DNA from: Pseudonocardia sp. HH130630-07 | Lineage (GTDB): Bacteria; Actinomycetota; Actinomycetes; Mycobacteriales; Pseudonocardiaceae | Reading direction: 5' to 3' | Assembly: GCF_001698125.1 (NCBI RefSeq) | Contig: NZ_CP013854.1 | Span: 5,084,001-5,148,000 of the forward strand | Length of the DNA: 64,000 nt | Shown: positions 17,464 to 26,215 of the stretch, one piece after another | Numbering within the stretch: the stretch's first letter is position 1 | Layout: each line of letters begins with the position of its first letter | The notes under the pieces: generated by a model | Told to the model about the DNA's origin: nothing | Databases searched by the model: none | The model's input: the letters and a program-made list of their open reading frames with translations, nothing else | Position numbers and translations under genes: made by a program

Positions 17464-18515
17464 CCGTCACCCGTTCCGGACCGGCCCCGGCGACGGTCGC
17501 GGCCGTCGCCGGGGCGCGCCGTCGCCGGTCCCGGCACCGGCGGGTCGTCGTCGGTGTGCTGACCGCGACGGTCATCGTCGTCTTCACCGTGGGCCTGATG
17601 GTCGGCGACCGGTTCGTCCCCCTCGGCGACGTCCTCGCGGTCGTCGCCGGAGCCGATCTCCCCGGGACGAGCTTCACCGTCGGCCGGCTGCGTCTGCCGC
17701 GCGGCGTGCTCGCGATCCTGGTCGGGGCCTGCTTCGGCCTCGGCGGCGTCGCGTTCCAGACCATGCTGCGCAACCCGCTGGCCAGCCCGGACATCATCGG
17801 GATCTCGGCCGGGGCGAGCACCGCGGCCGCGTTCGCGATCGTCGTCCTCGGTCTCGGGGCGACCGCCGTCTCGGTGTTCGCGATCGTAGCGGGCCTCGCG
17901 GTCGCGCTGCTGATCTACCTGCTGGCCTTCCGCGGCGGTGTCGCCGGGACCCGGCTGATCCTGGTCGGTATCGGCATCGCGGCCATGCTGACCAGCCTCA
18001 CCGACTACATCCTGGCCGGAGCGGCCCAGTGGGACCTGCAGGAGGCACTGCGCTGGCTGACCGGCAGCCTGAACGGGGCGAGCTGGGGCCGGGTCCTGCC
18101 CGTGCTGATCGCGCTCGGGTGCCTCGGGCCGGTGCTGCTGTCCCGCACCCGCGACCTGTCCGCGACCCAGCTCGGTGACGACACCGGCGCGGCCCTGGGC
18201 GTCCGGGTGGGCCGGGCCCGGCTGGTGGTCGTGGTCGCAGCCGTCGGGCTGGTGGCGTTCGGCGCCGCCGCGACCGGGCCGATCGCGTTCGTGGCGTTCC
18301 TGTCCGGGCCGATCGCGGCCCGGATCGTCGGGAACCGGGGCTCGCTGATGGTCCCGGCGGCCCTGGTCGGCGCGTTGCTGGTGCTCGGTGCCGATCTGCT
18401 CGGCCAGCACGCGCTCGCGCTGCGCTATCCGGTCGGGGTGGTCACCGGCGTGCTCGGTGCGCCCTACCTGCTCTACCTGATCGTCCGTTCCCACCGCGCC
18501 GGAGCCGCTCTGTGA
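17460..18515 (+). CDS. FecCD family siderophore ABC permease, second subunit
   Basis: Permease of 351 residues, partner of the preceding gene. Signature blocks are RLPRGVLAILVGACFGLGG, MLRNPLASPDIIGISAGAS and the coupling motif GPIAFVAFLSGPIA. The basic N-terminal leader (RRRRSRHRR) precedes the first helix. Its GTG start and its stop both overlap neighbouring genes. Confidence 0.93.
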   Translation: MTVTRSGPAPATVAAVAGARRRRSRHRRVVVGVLTATVIVVFTVGLMVGDRFVPLGDVLAVVAGADLPGTSFTVGRLRLPRGVLAILVGACFGLGGVAFQTMLRNPLASPDIIGISAGASTAAAFAIVVLGLGATAVSVFAIVAGLAVALLIYLLAFRGGVAGTRLILVGIGIAAMLTSLTDYILAGAAQWDLQEALRWLTGSLNGASWGRVLPVLIALGCLGPVLLSRTRDLSATQLGDDTGAALGVRVGRARLVVVVAAVGLVAFGAAATGPIAFVAFLSGPIAARIVGNRGSLMVPAALVGALLVLGADLLGQHALALRYPVGVVTGVLGAPYLLYLIVRSHRAGAAL

Positions 18516-19321
18516 CCACCGACCACACCCTCGCCGTCCGGGACGTCACCCTCGGCTACGGGGACCGGACCGTCGTCTCCGGGCTCGACCTCACCGTCCC
18601 GCCCGGTGCGGTGACCGCGATCGTCGGCGCCAACGCGTGCGGGAAGTCGACGCTGCTGCGTTCGATGTCGCGGCTGCTCGCACCGCGCTCGGGGCACGTG
18701 CTGCTCGACGGCCGGGCCGTGCACCGGATGCCCGCGAAGCAGCTGGCCCGCACGCTCGGCCTGCTGCCGCAGTCCCCGTCCGCGCCCGAGGGGATCACGG
18801 TGAGCGATCTCGTCGGCCGGGGACGGCACCCGCACCAGGGGATCCTGTCGCGCTGGAGCGGGACCGACGACCTCGCGGTGGCCGAGGCGCTGGAGGTGAC
18901 CGGCACCGTCGAGCTCGCCGAACGGCCGGTGGACGAGCTGTCCGGCGGCCAGCGCCAGCGCGTGTGGATCGCGATGGCGCTGGCCCAGCGGACCGACCTG
19001 CTGCTGCTGGACGAGCCGACGACCTTCCTCGACGTCAACCACCAGATCGAGGTCCTGGACCTGCTGACCGATCTCAACCGGCGGCGCGGCACCACCGTCG
19101 TGATGGTGCTGCACGACCTGAACCTGGCCGCGCGCTACGCCGACCACCTGGTGGCGATCGCCGACGGCGGCGTGCACGCGGCCGGCACGCCGGCCGCGGT
19201 CCTCACCGAGGACGTCGTCCGGGCGGTGTTCGGCATGGAGAGCCGCATCATCACCGATCCGGTCTCGGACAAGCCGCTGATGCTGCCCCTGGGACGGCAC
19301 CACACCGTCGCCCGGTCCTAG
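18512..19321 (+). CDS. Iron-siderophore ABC transporter ATP-binding protein
   Basis: ATPase of 269 residues, FecE/FepC type, which powers the siderophore importer. Walker A GANACGKST (39-47), signature LSGGQRQR, Walker B LLLLDEPTTFLD and switch histidine VLHDLN are all intact. The GTG start overlaps the second permease stop. It completes a full binding-protein/two-permease/ATPase set under the iron box at 15344. Confidence 0.95.
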   Translation: MTTDHTLAVRDVTLGYGDRTVVSGLDLTVPPGAVTAIVGANACGKSTLLRSMSRLLAPRSGHVLLDGRAVHRMPAKQLARTLGLLPQSPSAPEGITVSDLVGRGRHPHQGILSRWSGTDDLAVAEALEVTGTVELAERPVDELSGGQRQRVWIAMALAQRTDLLLLDEPTTFLDVNHQIEVLDLLTDLNRRRGTTVVMVLHDLNLAARYADHLVAIADGGVHAAGTPAAVLTEDVVRAVFGMESRIITDPVSDKPLMLPLGRHHTVARS

Positions 19322-19365
19322 CCGCCCGACGGGCGCCCGGTGCCGTGCGCCCGCAGACTCGGTCC

Positions 19366-20154
19366 ATGGAGCACACTGTTCTGGAGCCGGTCGGCGCGGT
19401 CGTCGGGGGGTTCGCGGTGCCCGATGCCGACGCGGCCGCCGTCGCGTCGGTGCGACGGCTACTGGCCGAGCACGGGGTGGTCGTCCTGCCCGGTCAGCAC
19501 GGACTCGGCGACGACGACTTCGTGGCCTACCTGCGGCGGTTCGGTGGTCTCGCGTTCACCGCGGGGGAGACGCCGGTCCCCGGCTTCCCGGACCTGAACG
19601 TGGTGAGCAACGTCGGGCGTACCACCCCGCCGCGCAGCACCTTCCACGTCGACACCAGCTACCTCGCCCGGCCGCCCGCCTACACCGCGTTGCGCGCCGT
19701 GCAGGTGCCGGCCCGCGGTGGTGCCACCCAGTTCAGCAACCAGTACCGGGCCTACGACACGCTCCCGGACGAGCTGCGGGACCGGCTCGCCGGGCGGACG
19801 ATCCGGCACGTCGTCACCGGGCTCGGACCGCAGGACGCCGGCCCGGAGACCGAGGCCGAGCACCCGGTGTTCCGCCGCCACCCCGAGTCCGGGCGGGTCG
19901 CGCTGTACCTGTCGGCCCCGGCCCGGTGCGTGGCGATCAGCGGGCTGACCGACGGGGAGTCGCGGCGGATCGTCGCGGAGCTGTTCGCGCACTCGACACG
20001 GCCCGGCAACGTGCTGCGCCACGCCTGGTCCCCGGGGGACGTCGTGATGTGGGACAACGCGTGCGTGCTGCACCGTGCCGACCACTCCGACGTCGTCGGG
20101 GACCGGGTGCTGCACCGGGGCATGGTCGCCGGGGGAGTCCCGCTGGCGGCGTGA
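19366..20154 (+). CDS. TauD/TfdA-like Fe(II)/2-oxoglutarate dioxygenase
   Basis: Oxygenase of 262 residues with the iron-binding facial triad His94-x-Asp96 (TFHVDTSY) and His236 (LHRADHSD), plus Arg251 (HRGMVAGG) for 2-oxoglutarate. Homologues hydroxylate or cleave taurine, aryloxy acids, amino acids or natural-product intermediates. It begins 44 nt after the siderophore ATPase and may be cotranscribed with it. The substrate is unknown; the position suggests a siderophore- or small-molecule-related step. Confidence 0.88.
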   Translation: MEHTVLEPVGAVVGGFAVPDADAAAVASVRRLLAEHGVVVLPGQHGLGDDDFVAYLRRFGGLAFTAGETPVPGFPDLNVVSNVGRTTPPRSTFHVDTSYLARPPAYTALRAVQVPARGGATQFSNQYRAYDTLPDELRDRLAGRTIRHVVTGLGPQDAGPETEAEHPVFRRHPESGRVALYLSAPARCVAISGLTDGESRRIVAELFAHSTRPGNVLRHAWSPGDVVMWDNACVLHRADHSDVVGDRVLHRGMVAGGVPLAA

Positions 20155-20157
20155 GCA

Positions 20158-21174
20158 TCACCCGTCGAGGGCGCGCGTGGCGAGCGAGGTGAAGAGCTCG
20201 TCCACGGGGATACCGGCGGCCTCCGCCATGGTGACGACCACCGAGGTGCGCGCGAACGAGCAGTACAGGCCGGCCTCGACGAACCACGGCCGGTTCCCCG
20301 GGTCCACCCGGAAGTCGAACAGCCCGTAGTGCCGGCACCCCAGCGCCCGGTACGCCCGCAGCGCCGCCTCGTGCACCGGCGCGGTGACCGGGTCGCCGAG
20401 GTCGACGATCCAGGACCGGGAGTCCTTCGCGACCAGTCCCAGATCGCCGCGGTCGTCGCGGGCGAGCTTGTCCGCGGCCAGCCGGATCGGCTTGTCCGCG
20501 GCGTCCATCCGGTACTCCTCCAGCGGGAGGCAGACCGGGCCGTCCCCGGTGTCGACGAAGGCGCACCGCACCTCGCGGCCCAGCGGTACGAACGTCTCGA
20601 CCAGCGCGCGCTCGCCGTGCCGGTGTGCCTGCGCCAGCGCCTCGGCGTAGCCGGCCCGGTCGTGCACCAGGGACACCCCGACGGAGTTGTCGGCGTCGAC
20701 GGGTTTCACCACGGCGGGCGGGGCCAGTGCGGGCCGCTCACCGGCGCGCAGCACCTCGCCGTCCGGCACGGCGACCCCGGCGTCGGCGACGACCGCCCTG
20801 GTACGTGCCTTGTCCGCGCCGAGCGCCATGACGTCGGGCGGGTTGCCCACGTAGGGGATCTGCAGCAGGTCGAACAGCGCCCGGTAGTGCGTCATGCCCG
20901 GCCGGCAGAACATCTGCGGCACCATCAGGTCGATACCGAGACCGGTGACGGTCCGGATCGCCTGCCCGGCCGTGAGCGCCGGAGCGGCCCCGATCGCCTC
21001 GGGTGTCAGCCGGGACGGGAACCGCCAGCGCCCGTCCGGGGTCACGTACGCGACGTGGAACGTGAACCGGGCGGGATCGGCGGTCGCCTCCAGGCAGTCG
21101 GCGGCGTAGAGCCGGGACAGGTCGCAGAAGAACTCGTCGACCGGTGACCCGGCGAGGTGCAGCACGCGCAGCAT
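20158..21174 (-). CDS. D-Ala-D-Ala ligase-like ATP-grasp enzyme
   Basis: ATP-grasp ligase of 338 residues. Seen blocks are VVKPVDADNSVGVSLV (ATP-binding strand and flexible loop), ALVETFVPLGREVRCAFVD and the terminal FDFRVDPGNRPWFVEAG that carries Mg-binding residues. ATP-grasp enzymes of this type join a carboxylate to an amine through an acyl phosphate. It is not a standard Ddl: the N-terminal domain differs and a second ATP-grasp gene overlaps it by one base at 21174. The two probably act in the same small-peptide or amide pathway. Confidence 0.82.
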   Translation of the reverse strand: MLRVLHLAGSPVDEFFCDLSRLYAADCLEATADPARFTFHVAYVTPDGRWRFPSRLTPEAIGAAPALTAGQAIRTVTGLGIDLMVPQMFCRPGMTHYRALFDLLQIPYVGNPPDVMALGADKARTRAVVADAGVAVPDGEVLRAGERPALAPPAVVKPVDADNSVGVSLVHDRAGYAEALAQAHRHGERALVETFVPLGREVRCAFVDTGDGPVCLPLEEYRMDAADKPIRLAADKLARDDRGDLGLVAKDSRSWIVDLGDPVTAPVHEAALRAYRALGCRHYGLFDFRVDPGNRPWFVEAGLYCSFARTSVVVTMAEAAGIPVDELFTSLATRALDG

Positions 21175-22562
21175 CAGTCACCGTCCGGCTCGACGAGCTT
21201 GCCGATGTTCACGTCGATCCGGACCCAGTCGCGGCCGTGCACCAGCGCCCCCAGCAGCAGTCCGGCGATCTGCAGGTACGGGACGAGCAGGAACGGCAGC
21301 GGATCGGCCGGTTCGAGCAACGCCTCCTTGCCGCGCAGCACGATCCGCACCCGCTCCGGTAGCGACGCCGGGTCGCGCAGCAGCTCGGACAGCTCGTGGT
21401 GCAGCCAGTAGGTGGGGCGGCTGCGCGGCGTGGGCAGCACCGTCGCGACGTCGGACTCCAGGTAGGCCCGGGCCACCCCGGGGTGGTCGTAGAACATCGT
21501 GACGGCGGAGTGGGTCCGCGGGTTGCACTCGATGGCGAACACCCGGCCGCGGTCGTCCTCGATGAAGTCGAACGACAGTTGGCCGGTCACCCCCAGCGCA
21601 CCGGCGAAGCGGCGGACCCAGTCCTCGATCGCCGGATGCTCGACCATCTCGTAGTTCAGCTGGAAACCCGAGGACGGGCAGCAGCAGTGCAGCTGCACCC
21701 GGCCGTCGCGCACCGTGGAGTGGGTGCAGTACTCGGTGCCCTCGACGAACTCCTGCAGGATCCACGGATTGTCCGGGGAGATCGGCAGGCCGGCCACGAA
21801 GGCGGCGGTCTCGGCCCGGGTGGGGCGGGGGAGCCGGGTCAGGTCCATCCGGCGGACCGGGTCGTAGGCGATGCTCTTGAGGATGTAGGACCGGCCCGGT
21901 GCCGCCGCGAAGTCGAAGTCGAGCACCTGCTGCGGGTCGCTGATCCGGTGCGCGTCGGGCACCGGCAGGCCCAGTTCCGCGGCCCGGCCGGTGAACCGGT
22001 GCTTGTCGTCGAGCATCGCCACGGTGTCGGCGTCCGGGTGCACGACCTCGCAGAACGGCTCCAGCGTCGACCCGGCCAGCGCGTCGTACCGGCTGGCCAG
22101 CGGGCTGGAGACCGGGACGTAGACGTCGACGCCCTCGGCGACGGCGATCTCGGCGAGCCGCTGTGCGTACCGCGGGTCGTCCGGCGCGGGGACCACGTGG
22201 AAGGCGTCGACGGCGCGGGAGAAGCGATGGCCGGAGAACCGGTAGCGGTGCTGCTCGACCAGCACCACGCGGTGTCCGGCCCGGTGGAACGACCTGGCCA
22301 GCGCCAGTGCCTTGGTCATCTTCCCGCCGCTGACCAGCACGGTCAGTGCCCGGCCGGCCGCCGGAGCCGAGGGCGGCCGCAGCGCACCGAGCACGGCGGC
22401 CCCGGCGGTCAGCGCCGCGCTCGCCGGCAGCGCCGCGGCGAGCACGGCCAGTGCGGCAGCGGACCGGGCCCTGGCCCGCCACCGCCCCGCGGGGCCCGGC
22501 CGGTGCGGCGCCGGTCCCGACGGCGCGACGGCCGGTGGCCGTACCGGATCGGCGTCGGTCAT
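21174..22562 (-). CDS. ATP-grasp ligase with N-terminal hydrophobic segment
   Basis: Protein of 462 residues. After a Pro/Arg-rich leader, residues about 30-65 are strongly hydrophobic (AALAVLAAALPASAAL, ALTAGAAVLGAL), suggesting a membrane anchor. The rest is an ATP-grasp fold of the carbamoyl-phosphate-synthase/PylC-like type: a Rossmann-like pre-domain (LTVLVSGGKMTKALALARSF), YILKSIAYDP, PWILQEFVEGTEY and QLSFDFIEDDRGRVFAIECNPR. Its TGA overlaps the next ATP-grasp ATG by one base. The product is unknown; a membrane-associated peptide or amide ligase is inferred. Confidence 0.8.
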   Translation of the reverse strand: MTDADPVRPPAVAPSGPAPHRPGPAGRWRARARSAAALAVLAAALPASAALTAGAAVLGALRPPSAPAAGRALTVLVSGGKMTKALALARSFHRAGHRVVLVEQHRYRFSGHRFSRAVDAFHVVPAPDDPRYAQRLAEIAVAEGVDVYVPVSSPLASRYDALAGSTLEPFCEVVHPDADTVAMLDDKHRFTGRAAELGLPVPDAHRISDPQQVLDFDFAAAPGRSYILKSIAYDPVRRMDLTRLPRPTRAETAAFVAGLPISPDNPWILQEFVEGTEYCTHSTVRDGRVQLHCCCPSSGFQLNYEMVEHPAIEDWVRRFAGALGVTGQLSFDFIEDDRGRVFAIECNPRTHSAVTMFYDHPGVARAYLESDVATVLPTPRSRPTYWLHHELSELLRDPASLPERVRIVLRGKEALLEPADPLPFLLVPYLQIAGLLLGALVHGRDWVRIDVNIGKLVEPDGD

Positions 22563-22613
22563 GTGCTGGGTCTCCGATCGGGCGGTGCTGCGGGGCCGGA
22601 CGGCGACGGGGCG

Positions 22614-23282
22614 TCAGCGCCGCGCGACGTCGCCGACGAGCGCGGCGTCGTCGAGGGACTCGACCCGTTCGGTGGCGGCGGCGAAGTCGTGGCCGGTGGT
22701 GTTGGCGTTCGGGAAGGCGATGACGCGCAGGCCGGCCGCGACGGCGGCGTCGACCCCGCCGAGGTTGTCCTCGACCGCCACGCAGCCGCCGGGGGTCTCC
22801 TGCAGCGAGGTGAGGGCATGGCGGTAGGCGGCCGGGTCCGGCTTGGGCGCCTGCACCGTCGTGGCGTCCACGACCAGGTCGAAGTCCTCGGCGCGCAGGT
22901 CCGGGGCGAGGGCGTCCAGCACGGCGCGCACGTTGTCCGGCGAGGTCGTCGTGACCAGCGCGACGTGGATCCCGTCGCGCCGGGCGTTGCGGACCGCCGT
23001 CACGACCCCCGGCCGCGGCGACGCCCCGCCGGCGACCAGGTTCTCGCGGAAGATCTCGGACTTGGTGGCGTGGACGGCGTCGGCGTCGACCTGCTCGCCG
23101 GACCGCTCGGCGTGGTCGGCGATGCGCTGGGCACCGCCGCTGGACCCGAGCATGGACACGTAGTCCTCCCGGTCCCAGTGCCAGTCGAGGCCGTGCCGCT
23201 CGAATGCGCTGTTGAACGCGGCGCGCTGGATTTCCGAGGTGTCGGCGAGCGTTCCGATGGAACCGAAGAGAATGGCGGGCAT
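22614..23282 (-). CDS. HAD-superfamily protein lacking the catalytic aspartates
   Basis: HAD subfamily IA protein of 222 residues. Motif I should read F-D-x-D-G-T; here residues 6-11 are FGSIGT, so both the phosphorylated Asp (position 7) and the acid/base Asp (position 9) are replaced by Gly and Ile. Motifs II (ALVTTTS), III (APKPDP) and IV (VAVEDN) remain recognisable and the frame is clean, so this is not a decaying gene. It is likely a phosphatase-dead or differently acting homologue. ATG at 23282 has an AGGAGGG-like site reversed upstream. It heads the two ATP-grasp genes, 51 nt apart. Confidence 0.85.
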   Translation of the reverse strand: MPAILFGSIGTLADTSEIQRAAFNSAFERHGLDWHWDREDYVSMLGSSGGAQRIADHAERSGEQVDADAVHATKSEIFRENLVAGGASPRPGVVTAVRNARRDGIHVALVTTTSPDNVRAVLDALAPDLRAEDFDLVVDATTVQAPKPDPAAYRHALTSLQETPGGCVAVEDNLGGVDAAVAAGLRVIAFPNANTTGHDFAAATERVESLDDAALVGDVARR

Positions 23283-23360
23283 AGGAGGGCCTTCGCTCTC
23301 GTAGGAGGTCACAGAAGTGCGCGGTCCGACCCGCACTGAATGGGGGCAGCACCGATCCTC

Positions 23361-23386
23361 GGGTGCCCGAACAATTGCAGGCACCC
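23361..23386 (-). terminator. Possible hairpin terminator after the binding-protein gene
   Basis: GGGTGCC (23361-23367) and GGCACCC (23380-23386) form a 7-bp stem around a 12-nt AT-richer loop, about 95 nt downstream of the minus-strand binding-protein stop. No T-tract follows. The remainder of the 196-nt gap before the HAD gene holds no gene I can support. Confidence 0.3.
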
Positions 23387-23478
23387 CGTTCTCGAACCGC
23401 CTATTCCAGTATGGGTGACGGCCCGGTATCGGCAACTCGAGATCGTGGTCCGGCGGCGTGGCGCCCCGGGGCCGGGGC

Positions 23479-24525
23479 TCACCGCAGGGCCCCGGCCAGC
23501 CTCTCCGGGAGGATGTCGAGCGCGCCCGGCAGGGTGAGCACGGTCGGTGCGGCCAGGACGGCGTTCTCCCGTTCGTCGAGGCCGACGACGACGGGGCCGG
23601 GCGGCAGCGCGTCCCGGATGACGGCCACCCGCCCCTCCGGGGTGTCGTCGATGACGACGAGGTCGAGCTCCCCGACGTCGTCGGGACGGTCGGCGACGGT
23701 GCGGCCCGGCTCCCCGGGACCGGTCTCCAGGGCCGGGAGCCCGCGCATGCCGAGCCCGGCCAGGAACCGGGAGCAGGCGGTCCGCGGCCCCGCCGGCACG
23801 GCGTGGGACTCCGTCGCCCGGCCGCTGCCGAAGTGCACGCACGCGGCGGTGACGCCGGAGAGCGCGGGGAACCGGGCCCGGGTGTCGGCGAACCGGGCCT
23901 CGGTGTCGAGTACCAGCCGTTCGGCCTGGGCCGGGCGGCCCACCGCCCGGCCGACGAGCCGGGTGCTGTCCTGCCACGGGGCGTCGCCGTCACCGAACCG
24001 TGCCGGGGGCGGCGGGGAGTCGCCGTACCCCGGCGGCGGGCCGACGACGGGCGCGACGGCCCGGTCGGCGTCGAAGTCCTCCCGACCCAGCGCTCCGGCC
24101 GTGGCGAGCAGCAGGTCCGGCGGCGGTGCGACGGGCAGGACGTCCACGACGCTCGGCTGGGTGTACGCCTCGACCGGCACCGTCGGGGAGCCCGTCCGGC
24201 GGCGCACCTCGGCGAGCCGGTCCGCGATCCGGGCCGGGAGGTCCGGTCCGGCGTCCGGCATCCCGTACGGGACGATGTCGAGCGCGAGCAGCACGTCCCG
24301 GTCGCCCCGGTTCAGCGCCACGATCCGCTCGGGGGCCCGCGGCACCGTCGTCTCGCCGTAGCGGTGGGCGACGGTGACCGGGAACCCCGCGCCGTCCGCG
24401 GGGGTCGCGGGTCCCGCCGCCCCGCACGCCCCCACCAGCGACCCGGTCAGTACGAGACCGGTGATCCGCAGGCCGATGTGTGATCCGGGCCACGGCGAGC
24501 GCACCGCCCGACCGTAGCGCAGCAT
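23479..24525 (-). CDS. Siderophore-type ABC substrate-binding lipoprotein (second)
   Basis: TroA/FecB-like binding protein of 348 residues. The signal peptide ends at a lipobox SLVGAC with Cys34. Body blocks such as VPRAPERIVALNRGDRDVLL and YTQPSVVDVLPVAPPPDLLL match iron-siderophore binding proteins. ATG at 24525 is chosen as the last start before the basic signal-peptide leader. No permease or ATPase accompanies it; it may share the FecCD-ATPase set at 16.4-19.3 kb. It lies upstream of the HAD/ATP-grasp genes on the same strand. Confidence 0.8.
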   Translation of the reverse strand: MLRYGRAVRSPWPGSHIGLRITGLVLTGSLVGACGAAGPATPADGAGFPVTVAHRYGETTVPRAPERIVALNRGDRDVLLALDIVPYGMPDAGPDLPARIADRLAEVRRRTGSPTVPVEAYTQPSVVDVLPVAPPPDLLLATAGALGREDFDADRAVAPVVGPPPGYGDSPPPPARFGDGDAPWQDSTRLVGRAVGRPAQAERLVLDTEARFADTRARFPALSGVTAACVHFGSGRATESHAVPAGPRTACSRFLAGLGMRGLPALETGPGEPGRTVADRPDDVGELDLVVIDDTPEGRVAVIRDALPPGPVVVGLDERENAVLAAPTVLTLPGALDILPERLAGALR

Positions 24526-24573
24526 GGGCCGATCCGTACCGGTCGTCCGCGGCGGGCGCGTCGTCTGACCACA

Positions 24574-24604
24574 CGTCCAGGAAAATCTTGACAACCGTCC
24601 AGGA
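24574..24604. promoter_or_regulatory. TTGACA flanked by direct repeats before the acyl-CoA synthetase
   Basis: The nonamer CGTCCAGGA occurs at 24574-24582 and again at 24596-24604, 22 bp (two helical turns) apart. A TTGACA hexamer lies between them at 24588-24593 on the plus strand. This sits 52-82 bp before the ATG at 24656. A promoter with a tandem operator is plausible; no convincing -10 is visible. Confidence 0.4.
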
Positions 24605-24655
24605 TCCGGCCACGGTCGTCGGGGCCGGGAGACCACACCGGATCGGGGGACGACG

Positions 24656-26176
24656 ATGTCGCTGACCTTCTACCTGGACAAGGGTGCCTCGCTGGACCCG
24701 GAGGCACCCTGTTTGACGCTCGACGGGGAGTCGCTGACCTACGGCGAGGTCGTCGATCTGTCGCACGCGGTCGCGCGGGCGTTGCGCCGCTCGGGCGTGC
24801 GGCCGGGCGACAAGGTCGGCATCCTCTCGGCGAACGACCCGACCGCGTTCTCCTGCGTGTTCGGGATCGCCCGCGCCGGGGCCGTCTGGTGTCCCGTCAA
24901 CCCGCGCAACGCCGCGGCCGAGACGGCGGAGCTGCTCGACCTGTTCGACTGCGCCGCGCTGATCGTCCAGCCGTCCTTCGACGACCTGGTCGCCGCGATC
25001 GCCCCGGACCTCCCGCGGCTCAGGACGGTCGTCCGGCTGGGCGGGGACGAGTTCCGCGGCTGGCTCGACGCCGCCCGCGACGATCCGTCCGCCGAGGCGG
25101 CACCGCCGGACGACGTGGTGGCCCTCGTCGGTACCGGTGGCACCACGGGCCGGCCGAAGGGCGTGATGCTGACCGACCGCAACCTCGAGACGATGTCGGC
25201 GATCACGCTCATGAGCTATCCGTTCGACGGGCGTCCGGTGTACCTGGCACTGGCTCCGCTGACCCACGCCGCGGGCGTCCTCTGCTTCCCGGTCATGGCC
25301 CGCGGCGGCGAGGTCGTGGTCATGGCGAAGCCCGACGTCGGCCGGTTCCTGGAGCTGGCGCAGCGGCACCGGGTCACGCACACGTTCCTGCCGCCCACGC
25401 TGATCTACATGGTCCTGGGCCACGAGGCGCTGGACACCACGGACCTGTCCGCGCTGCAGTGCTTCTGGTACGGCGCGGCGCCGATGTCGGCCGTGCGGCT
25501 GGCCGAGGCCCTCGACCGGATCGGGCCGATGGCCCAGCTGTTCGGCCAGTCCGAGGCGCCGATGATGGTCTCGACGATGTCGCCCGCCGAGCACCGCAGG
25601 GCCGACGGGACCATCGCCACCGAGCGGCTGACCTCGGCCGGGCGTCCCTCACCCCTGGTCACGGTGGCGATCCTGGACTCCGACGGCAGGCCGGTCCCGC
25701 CGGGCGGGCGCGGTGAGATCTGCGTGCGCGGCTCGCTGGTGATGGCCGGCTACCACCGCGATCCCGCGGCCACGGCGGAGGTGTCGGCGCACGGCTGGCA
25801 CCACACCGGCGACATCGGCTACCTCGACGTCGACGGTTACCTGTTCATCGTCGACCGGGCCAAGGACATGGTGATCACCGGTGGGTTCAACGTCTACTCC
25901 GCCGAGGTCGAGCAGGCGCTCATGGCGCACGGGGCGGTCCGCGACTGTGCGGTGGTCGGCCTGGCCGACGAGAAGTGGGGCGAGCGGGTCACCGCGGTCG
26001 TCCAGCCGCACCCCGGGGCCGAGATCGACGTCGACGAGCTGACCGCGTTCGTCAAGGAGCGCATCGGCTCGGTGAAGGCCCCGAAACAGATCGAACTCTG
26101 GACCGATCTTCCGCGCTCGACCGTGGGTAAGGTCCTGAAGAACGAGATCCGCATCACACTGTCCGAGACCCGCTGA
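24656..26176 (+). CDS. Class I adenylate-forming acyl-CoA synthetase
   Basis: Ligase of 506 residues that activates a carboxylic acid with ATP and transfers it to CoA. The AMP-binding motif LVGTGGTTGRPKGVML, the motif HTGDIGYLDVDGYLFIVDR, GGFNVYSAEVEQAL and the C-terminal lysine region LPRSTVGKVLKNEI are all present. It is the first gene of a plus-strand run with an LLM oxidoreductase, an SDR and acetoacetyl-CoA synthetase, which suggests catabolism of a fatty, terpenoid or aromatic acid. Confidence 0.9.
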   Translation: MSLTFYLDKGASLDPEAPCLTLDGESLTYGEVVDLSHAVARALRRSGVRPGDKVGILSANDPTAFSCVFGIARAGAVWCPVNPRNAAAETAELLDLFDCAALIVQPSFDDLVAAIAPDLPRLRTVVRLGGDEFRGWLDAARDDPSAEAAPPDDVVALVGTGGTTGRPKGVMLTDRNLETMSAITLMSYPFDGRPVYLALAPLTHAAGVLCFPVMARGGEVVVMAKPDVGRFLELAQRHRVTHTFLPPTLIYMVLGHEALDTTDLSALQCFWYGAAPMSAVRLAEALDRIGPMAQLFGQSEAPMMVSTMSPAEHRRADGTIATERLTSAGRPSPLVTVAILDSDGRPVPPGGRGEICVRGSLVMAGYHRDPAATAEVSAHGWHHTGDIGYLDVDGYLFIVDRAKDMVITGGFNVYSAEVEQALMAHGAVRDCAVVGLADEKWGERVTAVVQPHPGAEIDVDELTAFVKERIGSVKAPKQIELWTDLPRSTVGKVLKNEIRITLSETR

Positions 26177-26215
26177 CCGTCCGAGAGCCCGTACTGCCGC
26201 AAGGAGGCGCAGCAC

